The translations under genes and the position numbers were made by a program. DNA of 64,000 nt, taken from contig NZ_JACHHY010000012.1 in assembly GCF_014202905.1 (NCBI RefSeq), positions 82,213 to 146,212 on the forward strand, read 5' to 3'. Origin of the DNA: Chitinivorax tropicus. GTDB taxonomy: Bacteria > Pseudomonadota > Gammaproteobacteria > Burkholderiales > SCOH01. Below the pieces are notes generated by a model that was not told the origin of the DNA, searched no databases, and saw only the letters and a program-made list of their open reading frames with translations. This document shows positions 1 through 7,703 of the stretch, in pieces. Within the stretch, counting starts at the first letter, position 1. Each line of letters begins with the position of its first letter.

Positions 1-1
1 T

Positions 2-97
2 CGCACCGGGAATAAAAAGGGCTACGAACTGGAAGTGGCTGCTTTGGACAACCTCGTGCTCAAGGTAGTCAAGAAAAAACCGGCGGAACGAAAGTAA
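2..97 (+). CDS. C-terminal fragment of an unknown protein, cut by the window edge
   Basis: An open frame enters from the left edge and ends at TAA 95-97 after 31 codons. The tail is lysine-rich (ends KKKPAERK), as in many nucleic-acid-binding proteins, but the fragment is too short to assign. It converges on the DUF3800 gene, with 23 bp between the two stops. It could be chromosomal sequence outside the mobile element. Coding status rests only on the open frame and composition. Confidence 0.45.
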   Translation, partial: RTGNKKGYELEVAALDNLVLKVVKKKPAERK

Positions 98-120
98 ACA
101 CCCACACTCGATACTCCAGA

Positions 121-1050
121 CTAGGTGCTTGCCTTCGGGTGTTGATATATGCCGTCGCCCACACAATCTCCGCCTCCCCAATTGAAGAACGCATCAAGAT
201 GTGCAGCAAGCGGGTGACCAGCGACGGCATCCATGCGATTCAACGGGCCATAGAGAGCATCAGTATCCCGGCTCTTGAAAAGGTAGTTCAGGCTGTTCGC
301 CAGCACATCGGCAGCAAGCACCAGACCGTCACTATCGGGCATTGTCACGATGGACAGGCTGCTCACCAATGGCGAAAAATCGAGTTCAGGCGGCCACTGC
401 ACAGTGGTCGTGACTGAGCCAGTCACGACCCTTTTCTCGACAGCGTCAAAGCCTGTTGCTGTCGCAACGCTTGGGTCGTTGTCGAGAAGGTCTCCGGCAA
501 CCTCGGTGAATCTCTTCACGAGCGGTGTGTCCACTTGATCCGTCCGAATCTCGATATCCACGCCTTGCCGGTCACGCTCCGAAAGAAAAGCGACAAGATG
601 CGAGTAGAGGCCGGAAAACAGTTCCACATGCATGGACGCTGCCTCTTCACGCTGGCTGCCGCGCTTGATTCGAGGCTCCGCGCCACCACGCGCGGCACGC
701 AATGCTTCGGCACTCTGCTTGAGAGTCTGAATGAAGGTTTGATGATGCGAATGCAAACCGGCAACATGGATTGCATACCAGAAGCATGGCAATTTCGTGT
801 TCTTGATTGCCGCGAAAAGTTCGTGCCGCAGGGCTTCCTGTTGTGCAGGGGCGAGATCTGCAATGTGCAGCTTTCCTGATGCCGGCGTATAGCGGGCTGC
901 AATTTGATCGAATGTGGGCTTCACTGTCGCCAGACACTCCTCTGGCACCATGATTCCAGCAAACACGCCGACTTCTCCAGGGAAGGCTTCGTCTTGGTTG
1001 GCGTAGCCCTTTGCTCCCGATTCATCGCAATAGAAAAATACCGCCGTCAC
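121..1050 (-). CDS. DUF3800 domain protein
   Basis: A 309-residue protein that starts with the DUF3800 signature FFYCDESG near its N-terminus and carries the usual late motif DSDGLVLAADVLAN, where acidic residues of the RNase H-like fold sit. DUF3800 proteins are uncharacterised, probably metal-dependent, and often found on mobile elements and beside defence genes. I chose GTG at 1050 because AGGGGG lies about four bases upstream and translation then begins directly before the conserved strand; an in-frame start near 1113 would add about 21 unconserved residues. It is transcribed divergently from the recombinase operon. Family call is good, function unknown. Confidence 0.75.
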   Translation of the reverse strand: MTAVFFYCDESGAKGYANQDEAFPGEVGVFAGIMVPEECLATVKPTFDQIAARYTPASGKLHIADLAPAQQEALRHELFAAIKNTKLPCFWYAIHVAGLHSHHQTFIQTLKQSAEALRAARGGAEPRIKRGSQREEAASMHVELFSGLYSHLVAFLSERDRQGVDIEIRTDQVDTPLVKRFTEVAGDLLDNDPSVATATGFDAVEKRVVTGSVTTTVQWPPELDFSPLVSSLSIVTMPDSDGLVLAADVLANSLNYLFKSRDTDALYGPLNRMDAVAGHPLAAHLDAFFNWGGGDCVGDGIYQHPKAST

Positions 1051-1177
1051 AGTGCCCCCTGTGGTTCTGTTGTTGACTCGCGGGTACAGAACAATCACCT
1101 CTAACCCGCGCAATCCCGCTAAATCACGTTACGCGAAGTGCCCTTGGTTTCTAGCATGAGCAACGTTTTCCATCGGA

Positions 1178-1402
1178 ATGCCTGCCATGCCAGAACGCCA
1201 ACCGTTGTCCATTTTCCCACCGACCGACCAACCACGCCACGCGCATCAAGAAATCGCTGATCTGTTGGCTGCCGCGCTACTGCGCCTTCGTGCCCGCCAA
1301 TCGTGCGACACCCCCGAAAACAGCGAGCATGTTTGCCTTGGCTTCCCCGGCCAACAGCGCGTGAATGCGAACCCCGATCACAACAACGGAGTTCGCCCAT
1401 GA
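1178..1402 (+). CDS. Small hypothetical protein, first gene of the recombinase operon
   Basis: A 74-residue ORF whose TGA (1400-1402) overlaps the ATG (1399) of the DUF2924 gene, the same ATGA-type coupling seen at the next two junctions of this operon. The middle (EIADLLAAALLRLRAR) looks like an amphipathic helix, and small proteins of this kind are often found ahead of DUF2924-recombinase pairs. No enzyme motif is visible. The start could be ATG 1178 or ATG 1187; neither has a strong ribosome binding site. Coupling is the main support. Confidence 0.55.
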   Translation: MPAMPERQPLSIFPPTDQPRHAHQEIADLLAAALLRLRARQSCDTPENSEHVCLGFPGQQRVNANPDHNNGVRP

Positions 1403-1872
1403 CAGCACACGCAACCTCACCAACGCCCGCCTCAGTCGCCGCCCGCGTCGGAGCTATTCCCCATCTTTCGATGGACGATCTTTGGGCACTCTGGGACGAC
1501 CATTTCGAAGAGCGGCCACATCACCACCATCGGGTCTGGTTGGAAAGTCGCCTGGCCTACCGGATGCAGGAGCGCGCGTTTGGCGGCTTGAAACCGTCAC
1601 TGCGCAAGAAGCTCGAGGATGTTGGTGAAACCGGCATCTTGCCCAAGCAACTGCGCGGCGATAGTCAGCGTCTGTTGCCCGGCTCCGTCCTTACACGCAT
1701 TTACGACGACATTGAGCATCGTGTGCTGGTGCGTGGATCGAATGATTTCGAGTACCAAGGGCAACGCTTCAAAAGCCTGTCCGCTGTAGCCAAACGCATC
1801 ACGGGCAGCCACTGGTCAGGTCCGGTGTTCTTTGGCTTGAAGGCACCTGCTTCCAAGAAGGGGGCAGTATGA
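1399..1872 (+). CDS. DUF2924 domain protein
   Basis: A 157-residue protein with the DUF2924 pattern: an N-terminal helix (LSMDDLWALWDDHF), then RLAYRMQERAFGGL, and a C-terminal basic segment with YQGQRFKSLSAVAKRITG and HWSGPVFFGL. The C-terminal part resembles small DNA-binding domains. DUF2924 genes nearly always sit directly before large serine recombinases, as here, and are presumed accessory to recombination. The ATG has CGGAG upstream. Its stop overlaps the recombinase start (ATGA at 1869-1872), so the two are translationally coupled. Confidence 0.85.
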   Translation: MTAHATSPTPASVAARVGAIPHLSMDDLWALWDDHFEERPHHHHRVWLESRLAYRMQERAFGGLKPSLRKKLEDVGETGILPKQLRGDSQRLLPGSVLTRIYDDIEHRVLVRGSNDFEYQGQRFKSLSAVAKRITGSHWSGPVFFGLKAPASKKGAV

Positions 1873-3281
1873 GCTCAGTGCGTCGAAACCCAACTCCCGC
1901 AGTCACGCCAAAGAAGCGCTGCGCCGTGTACACCCGCAAGTCCACTGACGAAGGACTCGACCAGGAATACAACAGCCTCGAGGCACAGCGTGATGCGGGC
2001 TTGGCCTTTATTGCCAGCCAACGGCATGAGGGCTGGATTGCCGTCGACGACGGATACGACGACGGCGGCTACTCGGGCGGCAACATGGAACGGCCCGGGT
2101 TACGCCGCCTGATGATCGACATCGAAGCGGGGAAGATCGATACCGTGGTCGTCTACAAAATCGACCGCTTGACACGCAGCCTGCCGGACTTTGCCAAGCT
2201 GGTCGACGTGTTCGACCGCAACGGCGTCTCCTTTGTCTCAGTCACGCAGCAGTTCAACACCACCACATCGATGGGGCGATTGACGCTCAACATCCTTTTG
2301 TCATTTGCGCAGTTCGAACGCGAGGTCACCGGCGAGCGCATCCGTGACAAGATCGCCGCCAGCAAGGCCAAGGGCATGTGGATGGGCGGAGTCCCACCTC
2401 TCGGATACGACGTGGTCGAACGCAAGCTCGTCGTCAACGAACGTGAAGCCGAGCTGGTGCGTGACATCTTCCGCCGCTACGCCGAGCACGGCTCGGCTGC
2501 GCGACTCGTCCGCGAATTGGAAATCGAAGGGCATACCACCAAGGCATGGGTCACCCAGTCCGGTCGGGAGCGATTGGGGCGAAGCATCGATCAGCAGTAC
2601 CTCTTTACCTTGCTGCGAAACCGCATCTACCTCGGCGAGATCTGCAATCACGACACGTGGTACTCGGCCCAGCACGACCCCATCATTTCTCAAGAGCTGT
2701 GGAACGGGGCACACGCCTTTATCGAGAGACGAAAGCAGGCACCGCGCGAACACCGTGCCAAGCATCCGGCATTGCTGGCGGGGCTGCTGTTCGCACCGGA
2801 TGGCCAACGCATGCTGCACTCCTTTGTGAAGAAGAAAAACGGTCGGCAGTACCGCTACTACGTGCCTTACCTGCACAAGCGGCGCAACGCAGGTGCCAGC
2901 CTGGCTCCGCATACTCCGGACGTGGGCCACCTGCCAGCCGCTGAGATCGAAGACGCGGTGCTGGCAAAAATCCATGCGGCGCTTTCATCGCCCCAAATGC
3001 TGATCGCTGTATGGCGATCCTGCCAGCAGCATCCAGTCGGTGCGGCTTTGGACGAAGCACAGGTGGTGGTCGCCATGCAGCGCATCGGTGATGTGTGGTC
3101 GCAACTGTTCCCTGCCGAGCAGCAACGGATCACACGGCTGCTGATAGAACGCGTGCAACTACATGGGCACGGCCTGGATATCGTTTGGCGGGAGGACGGC
3201 TGGATCGGATTCGGTGCGGACATCAGCATGCATCCCTTGATCGAAGAATCCCAAGAACGTGCCGAGGAGGTTTGGGCATGA
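1869..3281 (+). CDS. Large serine recombinase, probable integrase of the element
   Basis: A 470-residue serine recombinase. The N-terminal resolvase domain (about 15-155) holds the nucleophile motif YTRKST with Ser25 and the second catalytic cluster YKIDRLTRSL. A recombinase domain follows (about 175-290, PPLGYDV to the IFRRYAEHGSAARLVREL helix), then a zinc-ribbon-like region (about 300-345) in which the usual Cys pairs are absent (LLAGLLFAPDG), and a short C-terminal helical region. Such enzymes integrate phages and conjugative elements at attP/attB with 2-bp overhangs. It is the only integrase-class gene in the window, so it is the best candidate for moving the element. It is coupled to the genes on both sides. 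Confidence 0.93.
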   Translation: MSSVRRNPTPAVTPKKRCAVYTRKSTDEGLDQEYNSLEAQRDAGLAFIASQRHEGWIAVDDGYDDGGYSGGNMERPGLRRLMIDIEAGKIDTVVVYKIDRLTRSLPDFAKLVDVFDRNGVSFVSVTQQFNTTTSMGRLTLNILLSFAQFEREVTGERIRDKIAASKAKGMWMGGVPPLGYDVVERKLVVNEREAELVRDIFRRYAEHGSAARLVRELEIEGHTTKAWVTQSGRERLGRSIDQQYLFTLLRNRIYLGEICNHDTWYSAQHDPIISQELWNGAHAFIERRKQAPREHRAKHPALLAGLLFAPDGQRMLHSFVKKKNGRQYRYYVPYLHKRRNAGASLAPHTPDVGHLPAAEIEDAVLAKIHAALSSPQMLIAVWRSCQQHPVGAALDEAQVVVAMQRIGDVWSQLFPAEQQRITRLLIERVQLHGHGLDIVWREDGWIGFGADISMHPLIEESQERAEEVWA

Positions 3282-3742
3282 ACGCCAAGACCAACCACCG
3301 ACAGCGAGCCGTCCGCATCGAGATCGGGGCGGAAGCCCGCAGCTATGTCAGTGAGGGGCAGAGAGTCACCTTGGTGCCCTTGACGATCAAGCGCCGCCAG
3401 AACCGGAAGCTGCTGATACCGCCATCCCCCGAGATCGTGGACCGGATCGGTGGCTTTGATGTGCCGATGATCAAAACGCTGGGCAAGGCTTTCTACTGGA
3501 AGCGCTTGATCGATGAAGGCATCTATCCCACCACCACGGATCTGGCGCACGCCATGAAAGTCGAGCCTGGATGGGCTGCCGAGGTTCTGCGCATGACCAT
3601 GCTGGCCCCCGATATCGTGGAGGCGATATTCGAAGGCCGTCAGCCACGCCAGCTGAATTTACACACCTTGCGCGGCCGCCAAGAGCAACTGCCTCGCGAT
3701 TGGTCGGCGCAACGCCGATTGCTCGGTTTCTCCGACGCCTGA
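3278..3742 (+). CDS. Recombinase-operon protein with ParB/KorB-like helix-turn-helix
   Basis: A 154-residue basic protein. The second half (TTTDLAHAMKVEPGWAAEVL, then LAPDIVEAIFEGRQP) matches the helix-turn-helix plus following helix seen in ParB/KorB-like proteins and in the C-terminal part of some resolvases. It begins with ATG 3278 after a strong GAGGAGG, and the ATG overlaps the recombinase TGA. The tight coupling suggests a recombination directionality or accessory DNA-binding role, but this is inference. It is the last gene before a terminator-like hairpin. Confidence 0.6.
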   Translation: MNAKTNHRQRAVRIEIGAEARSYVSEGQRVTLVPLTIKRRQNRKLLIPPSPEIVDRIGGFDVPMIKTLGKAFYWKRLIDEGIYPTTTDLAHAMKVEPGWAAEVLRMTMLAPDIVEAIFEGRQPRQLNLHTLRGRQEQLPRDWSAQRRLLGFSDA

Positions 3743-3764
3743 TCTGCTTCCAGACACACCCGAT

Positions 3765-3797
3765 GACGGCGAGCCATGTGCTCGCCGTTTGCATTTC
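3765..3797 (+). terminator. Intrinsic terminator after the recombinase operon
   Basis: A nine- to ten-base stem (gacggcgagc at 3765-3774 against gctcgccgtt at 3780-3789) with a five-base loop, followed by a T-rich run. It sits 22 bp after the last stop codon of the recombinase operon. Confidence 0.65.
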
Positions 3798-3810
3798 TGC
3801 CCTGACCTTT

Positions 3811-3865
3811 TGGCGAACCAGGAGTTTCGCCGTGGTTCGCCATTGCGTCCCTTAAAGGTTCGCCA
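3811..3865. promoter_or_regulatory. Three GGTTCGCCA sites at exact 23-bp spacing, likely operator
   Basis: Perfect nine-base copies occur at 3811-3819 (inverted, TGGCGAACC), 3834-3842 and 3857-3865. Their starts are exactly 23 bp apart, near two helical turns, in the control region of the AlpA-like gene at 3917. A related GGTTCGC cluster lies at 12337-12396. The arrangement fits an operator for a phage regulator, possibly the AlpA-like protein itself; binding is not shown by sequence. Confidence 0.5.
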
Positions 3866-3916
3866 CCCGAAGTTTGGAATGACACCTGTTACTCAACAAC
3901 GTCACAGGAGCATTCC

Positions 3917-4180
3917 ATGCAGACACCAGTCAGCAGTATCCCCCGGTCGCCACAGCAGGCGATCAACACCATGTCACCCGGTGATCGCCGCGTGCTCAAC
4001 GAGAACGAGCTCGCGCAACGCTGGGGCGTTAGCCCCAAGACTTTGCAGCGCTGGCGCAGTGAGGGTCGCGGTCCACGCTACCTGAAGCTGTCCAAGCGTG
4101 TCGGCTACCCGGTCGACGCGATCCTCGAGTTTGAGCGCGAAGCGCTGCACGACTCGACATCCGAACGCGCGGCGGTTTGA
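3917..4180 (+). CDS. AlpA/MerR-type helix-turn-helix regulator
   Basis: An 87-residue DNA-binding protein. Residues about 26-75 hold NENELAQRWGVSPKTLQRWR followed by the small wing (GRGPRYLKLSKRVGYPVDAI), the layout of AlpA/excisionase-type winged helix proteins. These act as phage transcriptional switches or recombination directionality factors. The start has ACAGGAG upstream. It lies just after the GGTTCGCCA repeats and opens the early gene run. The HTH block closely matches the N-terminal half of the protein at 63126-63599. Confidence 0.8.
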   Translation: MQTPVSSIPRSPQQAINTMSPGDRRVLNENELAQRWGVSPKTLQRWRSEGRGPRYLKLSKRVGYPVDAILEFEREALHDSTSERAAV

Positions 4181-4191
4181 GGAGAGATGCG

Positions 4192-4668
4192 ATGAACGAC
4201 ATCACCATCTTCCCCGCCGACATTGCAGAGATGTCCGTCAGCCAGCTAGCCGCATTGCCGCCCGCGCAGAAACACGAGATCGACAAAAACCTCGACGCGG
4301 CAATCGATTGGCTCAAGAAGGCGCGCACCAAGTTCGACGCGGCACTGGATCAATGCTACGGCGAGCAGGCACGCACCGCGCTGCGCGAATCCGGCCGTGA
4401 CTTCGGCACCGCACACATCAGCGATGGCCCGCTGCATCTGAAGTTCGAGTTGCCCAAGAAGGTCAGCTGGGATCAGAAGCAACTGGCCGAAATCGCCGAA
4501 CGCATCGTCACCTCAGGCGAGAAGGTCGAGGGGTACCTCGACATCAAGTTGTCCGTCTCCGAATCCCGTTTCACGAACTGGCCGCCTGCCTTGCAACAGC
4601 AGTTCGCCGCCGCTCGCACTGTGGATTCCGGCAAGCCGTCTTTCACCCTTTCCATCGATTCGGAGTAA
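4192..4668 (+). CDS. Hypothetical phage early protein
   Basis: A 158-residue protein, charged and largely helical in its first half (KHEIDKNLDAAIDWLKKART), with no motif I recognise. ATG 4192 follows GGAGAGA, and the gene sits 11 bp after the AlpA-like gene in the early operon. A TTG 15 bases upstream is possible but worse. Position among recombination genes suggests a role in early DNA metabolism, but nothing in the sequence proves it. Confidence 0.6.
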   Translation: MNDITIFPADIAEMSVSQLAALPPAQKHEIDKNLDAAIDWLKKARTKFDAALDQCYGEQARTALRESGRDFGTAHISDGPLHLKFELPKKVSWDQKQLAEIAERIVTSGEKVEGYLDIKLSVSESRFTNWPPALQQQFAAARTVDSGKPSFTLSIDSE

Positions 4669-4673
4669 TCACT

Positions 4674-4955
4674 ATGAGCACCAATCTCATCGCTTCACTG
4701 CGTAAGCAACTGCCGTCCATCTACGGCGAACACCTTCCCGACGAAATCCGGTATCGCCGCGCCGACGGCCAGGACGTCGTTGTCCCCCTCGATGCCGCCA
4801 CGGTGGACGAGCTGGCCTTCGCTATCCAGACGGCCAATACGGAATCGCTGGCGCTCGGTCGCCGTCGCACCGCGCTGGAAGAGCTCCACACCGAGGTGCG
4901 CAAGCGTGCCGCGCGTGGAGCCGATCGTATCGCCGACGTGTCGTGGGAGGTCTGA
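4674..4955 (+). CDS. Small hypothetical phage early protein
   Basis: A 93-residue protein starting five bases after the previous stop. It has a mixed N-terminal half and a helical, basic C-terminal half (LEELHTEVRKRAARGAD). The next gene begins two bases after its stop. No family is recognised. Confidence 0.55.
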   Translation: MSTNLIASLRKQLPSIYGEHLPDEIRYRRADGQDVVVPLDAATVDELAFAIQTANTESLALGRRRTALEELHTEVRKRAARGADRIADVSWEV

Positions 4956-4957
4956 TC

Positions 4958-5716
4958 ATGAGCGCGATCATTCCCTTCCAGTTCGAAGCGCACGCCGTGC
5001 GCGTCCAGGTCGATGAACTCGGGCAGCCGTGGTTCAACGCCACCGATGTCTGCGACGCGCTGGAGATGGGCAATCCGTCTCAGGCGATCAAGTCCCACGT
5101 CGATGCCGAGGATCTCCAGAAATTGGAGACCCTTACGGCGGGTGGCCGTCAACGCCAAAACCACGTCAACGAGTCGGGGCTTTACGCCCTGATCCTCGGT
5201 AGCACCAAGGATGCCGCCAAGCGTTTCAAGCGCTGGGTCACCAACGAAGTGCTGCCTGCGATCCGCAAGACAGGCGCATATTCGGCTACCTCCACGATGG
5301 CCGCCTTGCCCGCGCCCACCCACGACCGGGTCACCGCCATCCTGCTGATCGGCGAAGCGGTCGCCAAGGTGCCGGGCGTCAAGACCGGCATTGCGATGGC
5401 TGCAACGTTGACCTGCATTCAGGAAAACACCGGCCTGACCACGGAAGTGCTGCGCCGCGCTTTGCCTGCCGCCAATGAGCCGATCTGCTCGCTCAACGCC
5501 ACCCAGCTCGGCAAATTGTTGAGTCGCTCAGCCAAGGCCACCAATCAGTTGCTGGCATCTGGCGGCCTTCAGTTCCGCAACGACCGGGACGAGTGGGAGC
5601 TGACCGAGGCCGGTGAAGCATGGGCCGAAGCCATGCCGTACTCGCGTAACGGTCACAGCGGCTACCAGATCCTCTGGAATCCGGCGGTCGCGGAACAACT
5701 GAAGGAGGTGGCGTGA
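4958..5716 (+). CDS. BRO-family phage antirepressor-like protein
   Basis: A 252-residue protein. Residues 1-105 form a Bro-N domain: FEAHAVRVQVDELGQPWFNATDVCDALEM, later HVNESGLYALIL and AKRFKRWVTNEVLPAIRKTG, all hallmark segments. The C-terminal half carries a second domain (TQLGKLLSRSAKATNQLL) with a KilA-C/antirepressor-like HTH. Such proteins antagonise prophage repressors or regulate early genes. ATG 4958 has GGGAGG upstream. The next ATG overlaps its TGA. No CI-type repressor is visible nearby, so its target is unknown. Confidence 0.85.
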   Translation: MSAIIPFQFEAHAVRVQVDELGQPWFNATDVCDALEMGNPSQAIKSHVDAEDLQKLETLTAGGRQRQNHVNESGLYALILGSTKDAAKRFKRWVTNEVLPAIRKTGAYSATSTMAALPAPTHDRVTAILLIGEAVAKVPGVKTGIAMAATLTCIQENTGLTTEVLRRALPAANEPICSLNATQLGKLLSRSAKATNQLLASGGLQFRNDRDEWELTEAGEAWAEAMPYSRNGHSGYQILWNPAVAEQLKEVA

Positions 5717-6570
5717 TGTCCCTCCCGATCATTTCCGCGCAGCAGCGCTTGGCCGAGCGCAAGGGTGTGAAGTTACTGATGCTGGGCAAATCCGGCATCG
5801 GCAAGACCACCCGGCTCAAAGACCTCGACCCTGCCACCACCTTGTTCCTCGACATCGAGGCGGGCGATCTCGCTGTGGCCGACTGGCCGGGCGACACCAT
5901 CCGCCCGGCATCGTGGCCCGAGAGCCGCGACTTTTTCGTGTTCCTCGCAGGCCCGGACAAGTCGCTGCCGCCGGAGAGCGCGTTCTCGCAGGCGCACTAC
6001 GACCACGTCATCGAGAAATTCGGCGACCCGGCGCAGCTGGACCGATACCAGACCTTTTTCCTCGATTCGATCACGCAACTGTCCCGTCAGTGCTTTGCGT
6101 GGTGCAAGACGCAGCCAGGTGCCACCAGTGACCGCTCCGGCAAGCCAGATCTGCGCGCAGCCTATGGGTTGCTCGGCCAGGAAATGGTCAGCGCATTGAC
6201 CCACCTCCAGCACGCACGCGGCAAAAACGTGGTGTTCGTGGCCATCCTCGACGAACGCCTTGATGACTACAACCGCAAGGTGTTCGTCCCGCAGATCGAA
6301 GGCAGCAAGACCAGTCTGGAACTGCCCGGCATCGTCGATGAGGTCGTGACGCTGGCCGAGATCAAGGCCGACGACGGCAGTGCCTACCGCGCCTTCGTCA
6401 CGCACACCGTCAATCCCTACGGCTTCCCAGCCAAAGACCGAAGCGGTCGCCTCGACTTGCTGGAGCCACCGCATCTGGGCGCGCTGATCGCCAAGTGTGC
6501 TGGCCAGTCGCCAGCGCCCGTCAGCAGCGGCATCCCCACTACAGAAAACACCACCGAATCCAAGGAGTAA
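5716..6570 (+). CDS. Sak4-like phage RecA-fold ATPase
   Basis: A 284-residue P-loop protein with Walker A LGKSGIGKTT near residues 23-32 and a Walker B-type strand TFFLDSITQLSRQ near 115. Size and layout fit the AAA_24/Sak4 group, RecA-like ATPases that assist single-strand annealing recombination in phages. It is directly followed by an ssDNA-binding-like protein and a Cas4-like exonuclease, a typical phage recombination set. ATG 5716 overlaps the stop of the antirepressor and follows GGAGGTGG. Confidence 0.75.
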   Translation: MSLPIISAQQRLAERKGVKLLMLGKSGIGKTTRLKDLDPATTLFLDIEAGDLAVADWPGDTIRPASWPESRDFFVFLAGPDKSLPPESAFSQAHYDHVIEKFGDPAQLDRYQTFFLDSITQLSRQCFAWCKTQPGATSDRSGKPDLRAAYGLLGQEMVSALTHLQHARGKNVVFVAILDERLDDYNRKVFVPQIEGSKTSLELPGIVDEVVTLAEIKADDGSAYRAFVTHTVNPYGFPAKDRSGRLDLLEPPHLGALIAKCAGQSPAPVSSGIPTTENTTESKE

Positions 6571-6575
6571 TCGCC

Positions 6576-7205
6576 ATGTCGTCCAACTATTTTGATTTCC
6601 AAGATGCCGATCCCCAACAGTCGGGCTTTGACCTGATCCCCAAGGGTGCGGTCGTGCCAGTGCGCATGACCATCAAGCCCGGTGGCCATGACGACCCGGA
6701 GCAAGGCTGGGGCGGCGGCTACGCCACCGAGTCTTTCGAGACCGGCTCCATCTATCTCGCCGCCGAATTCGTGGTCACGGCTGGTGATCACGCCAAGCGC
6801 AAGATGTGGTCGAACATCGGCCTGCACTCCAAGAAGGGCCCGACCTGGGGCCAGATGGGGCGCAGCTTCATCCGCGCTGCGCTTAACAGCGCCCGCAACG
6901 TTCACCCGCAGGACAACAGTCCGCAGGCCACCGCTGCGCGTCGCATCCAGGGCTTTCATGAACTGGATGGCTTGGAATTTCTGGCCCGAGTGGACATCGA
7001 AAAAGACAGCAAGGGTCAAGACCGCAACGTGGTCAAGATCGCGGTCGAGCCCGATCACCCCGACTACGCAAAGCTGATGGGCGTGCCGTCCAAGGCTTCG
7101 GGCAGTGCAAATTCCGGCGCTCCGGCGCAGGCCGCTGCGCCTGCGTATCAGGCACCGGCTCCGCAGCGCGCACCCGTGACGGGTAAGCCGTCTTGGGCCC
7201 AGTGA
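6576..7205 (+). CDS. Phage ssDNA-binding-like protein
   Basis: A 209-residue protein with a beta-rich core (residues about 5-150) and a Pro/Ala-rich flexible tail ending KPSWAQ. The core begins with FDLIPKGAVVPVRMTIKPGG and contains a LDGLEFLARVDIEKD strand. This pattern and its position after a Sak4-like ATPase match phage proteins of the DUF669/gp2.5-like type that substitute for SSB. No direct nucleic-acid-binding motif is proven. Start ATG 6576 follows AAGGAG. Confidence 0.6.
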   Translation: MSSNYFDFQDADPQQSGFDLIPKGAVVPVRMTIKPGGHDDPEQGWGGGYATESFETGSIYLAAEFVVTAGDHAKRKMWSNIGLHSKKGPTWGQMGRSFIRAALNSARNVHPQDNSPQATAARRIQGFHELDGLEFLARVDIEKDSKGQDRNVVKIAVEPDHPDYAKLMGVPSKASGSANSGAPAQAAAPAYQAPAPQRAPVTGKPSWAQ

Positions 7206-7214
7206 GGGAGGCCG

Positions 7215-7703
7215 ATGAAATGCTGGGTCTGCAAACGACAGGCCCGGGGATTCGGCCACACCGACAACCGTCACGGTGTCGGCAATCCCCGGCGCTATCC
7301 CATCGATTGGGTGTTCTGCTCGCAGCGCTGCCAAAACGCGTTTCACGCGTTGTACGGCAACTGGCTGCGGGTCAAGGAAGGTCGCGTCGACAGCAAGGAG
7401 GTCGTCATGATCGATCCGTCTGATATCGAGCTGGCCGCGATGAAGAAGTGCCTCAAGGCCTTCGGCGAGGCAGCGGGCGAGATCGGGTTCACCAAGCCGC
7501 TGGGCGATTACTCCGAAGCCGAGGCGCTGCAAGTGATCGACGCCATCGTCACTTGCTACACCGAGGCAATGGTCGCGCACCACGAGGCAAGCAAGTACCC
7601 GCCGGTGCGTGGCATGACGCCTGCGCCCGACCCTCTGGCCAACCCGTTCGCGGATCTGGAGGACGACCTCCCCTGGGAAGAGCCGAAGGGGAGGAAGCCA
7701 TGA
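7215..7703 (+). CDS. DUF6511-type zinc-finger protein
   Basis: A 162-residue protein whose N-terminus has a Cys2-Cys2 cluster: CWVC (Cys3, Cys6) and FCSQRC about 30 residues later, followed by NAFH. This is a likely zinc-binding DNA or protein interaction module. The rest is helical with an acidic, proline-rich C-terminus (FADLEDDLPWEEP). The overall form matches DUF6511 phage proteins of unknown function. Its TGA overlaps the ATG of the nuclease gene. Confidence 0.65.
   Translation: MKCWVCKRQARGFGHTDNRHGVGNPRRYPIDWVFCSQRCQNAFHALYGNWLRVKEGRVDSKEVVMIDPSDIELAAMKKCLKAFGEAAGEIGFTKPLGDYSEAEALQVIDAIVTCYTEAMVAHHEASKYPPVRGMTPAPDPLANPFADLEDDLPWEEPKGRKP

Noticed and set aside
6417..7583. A 388-codon reverse-strand open frame
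   Set aside because: Opposite the ssDNA-binding-like and DUF6511 genes; no motif or ribosome binding site.
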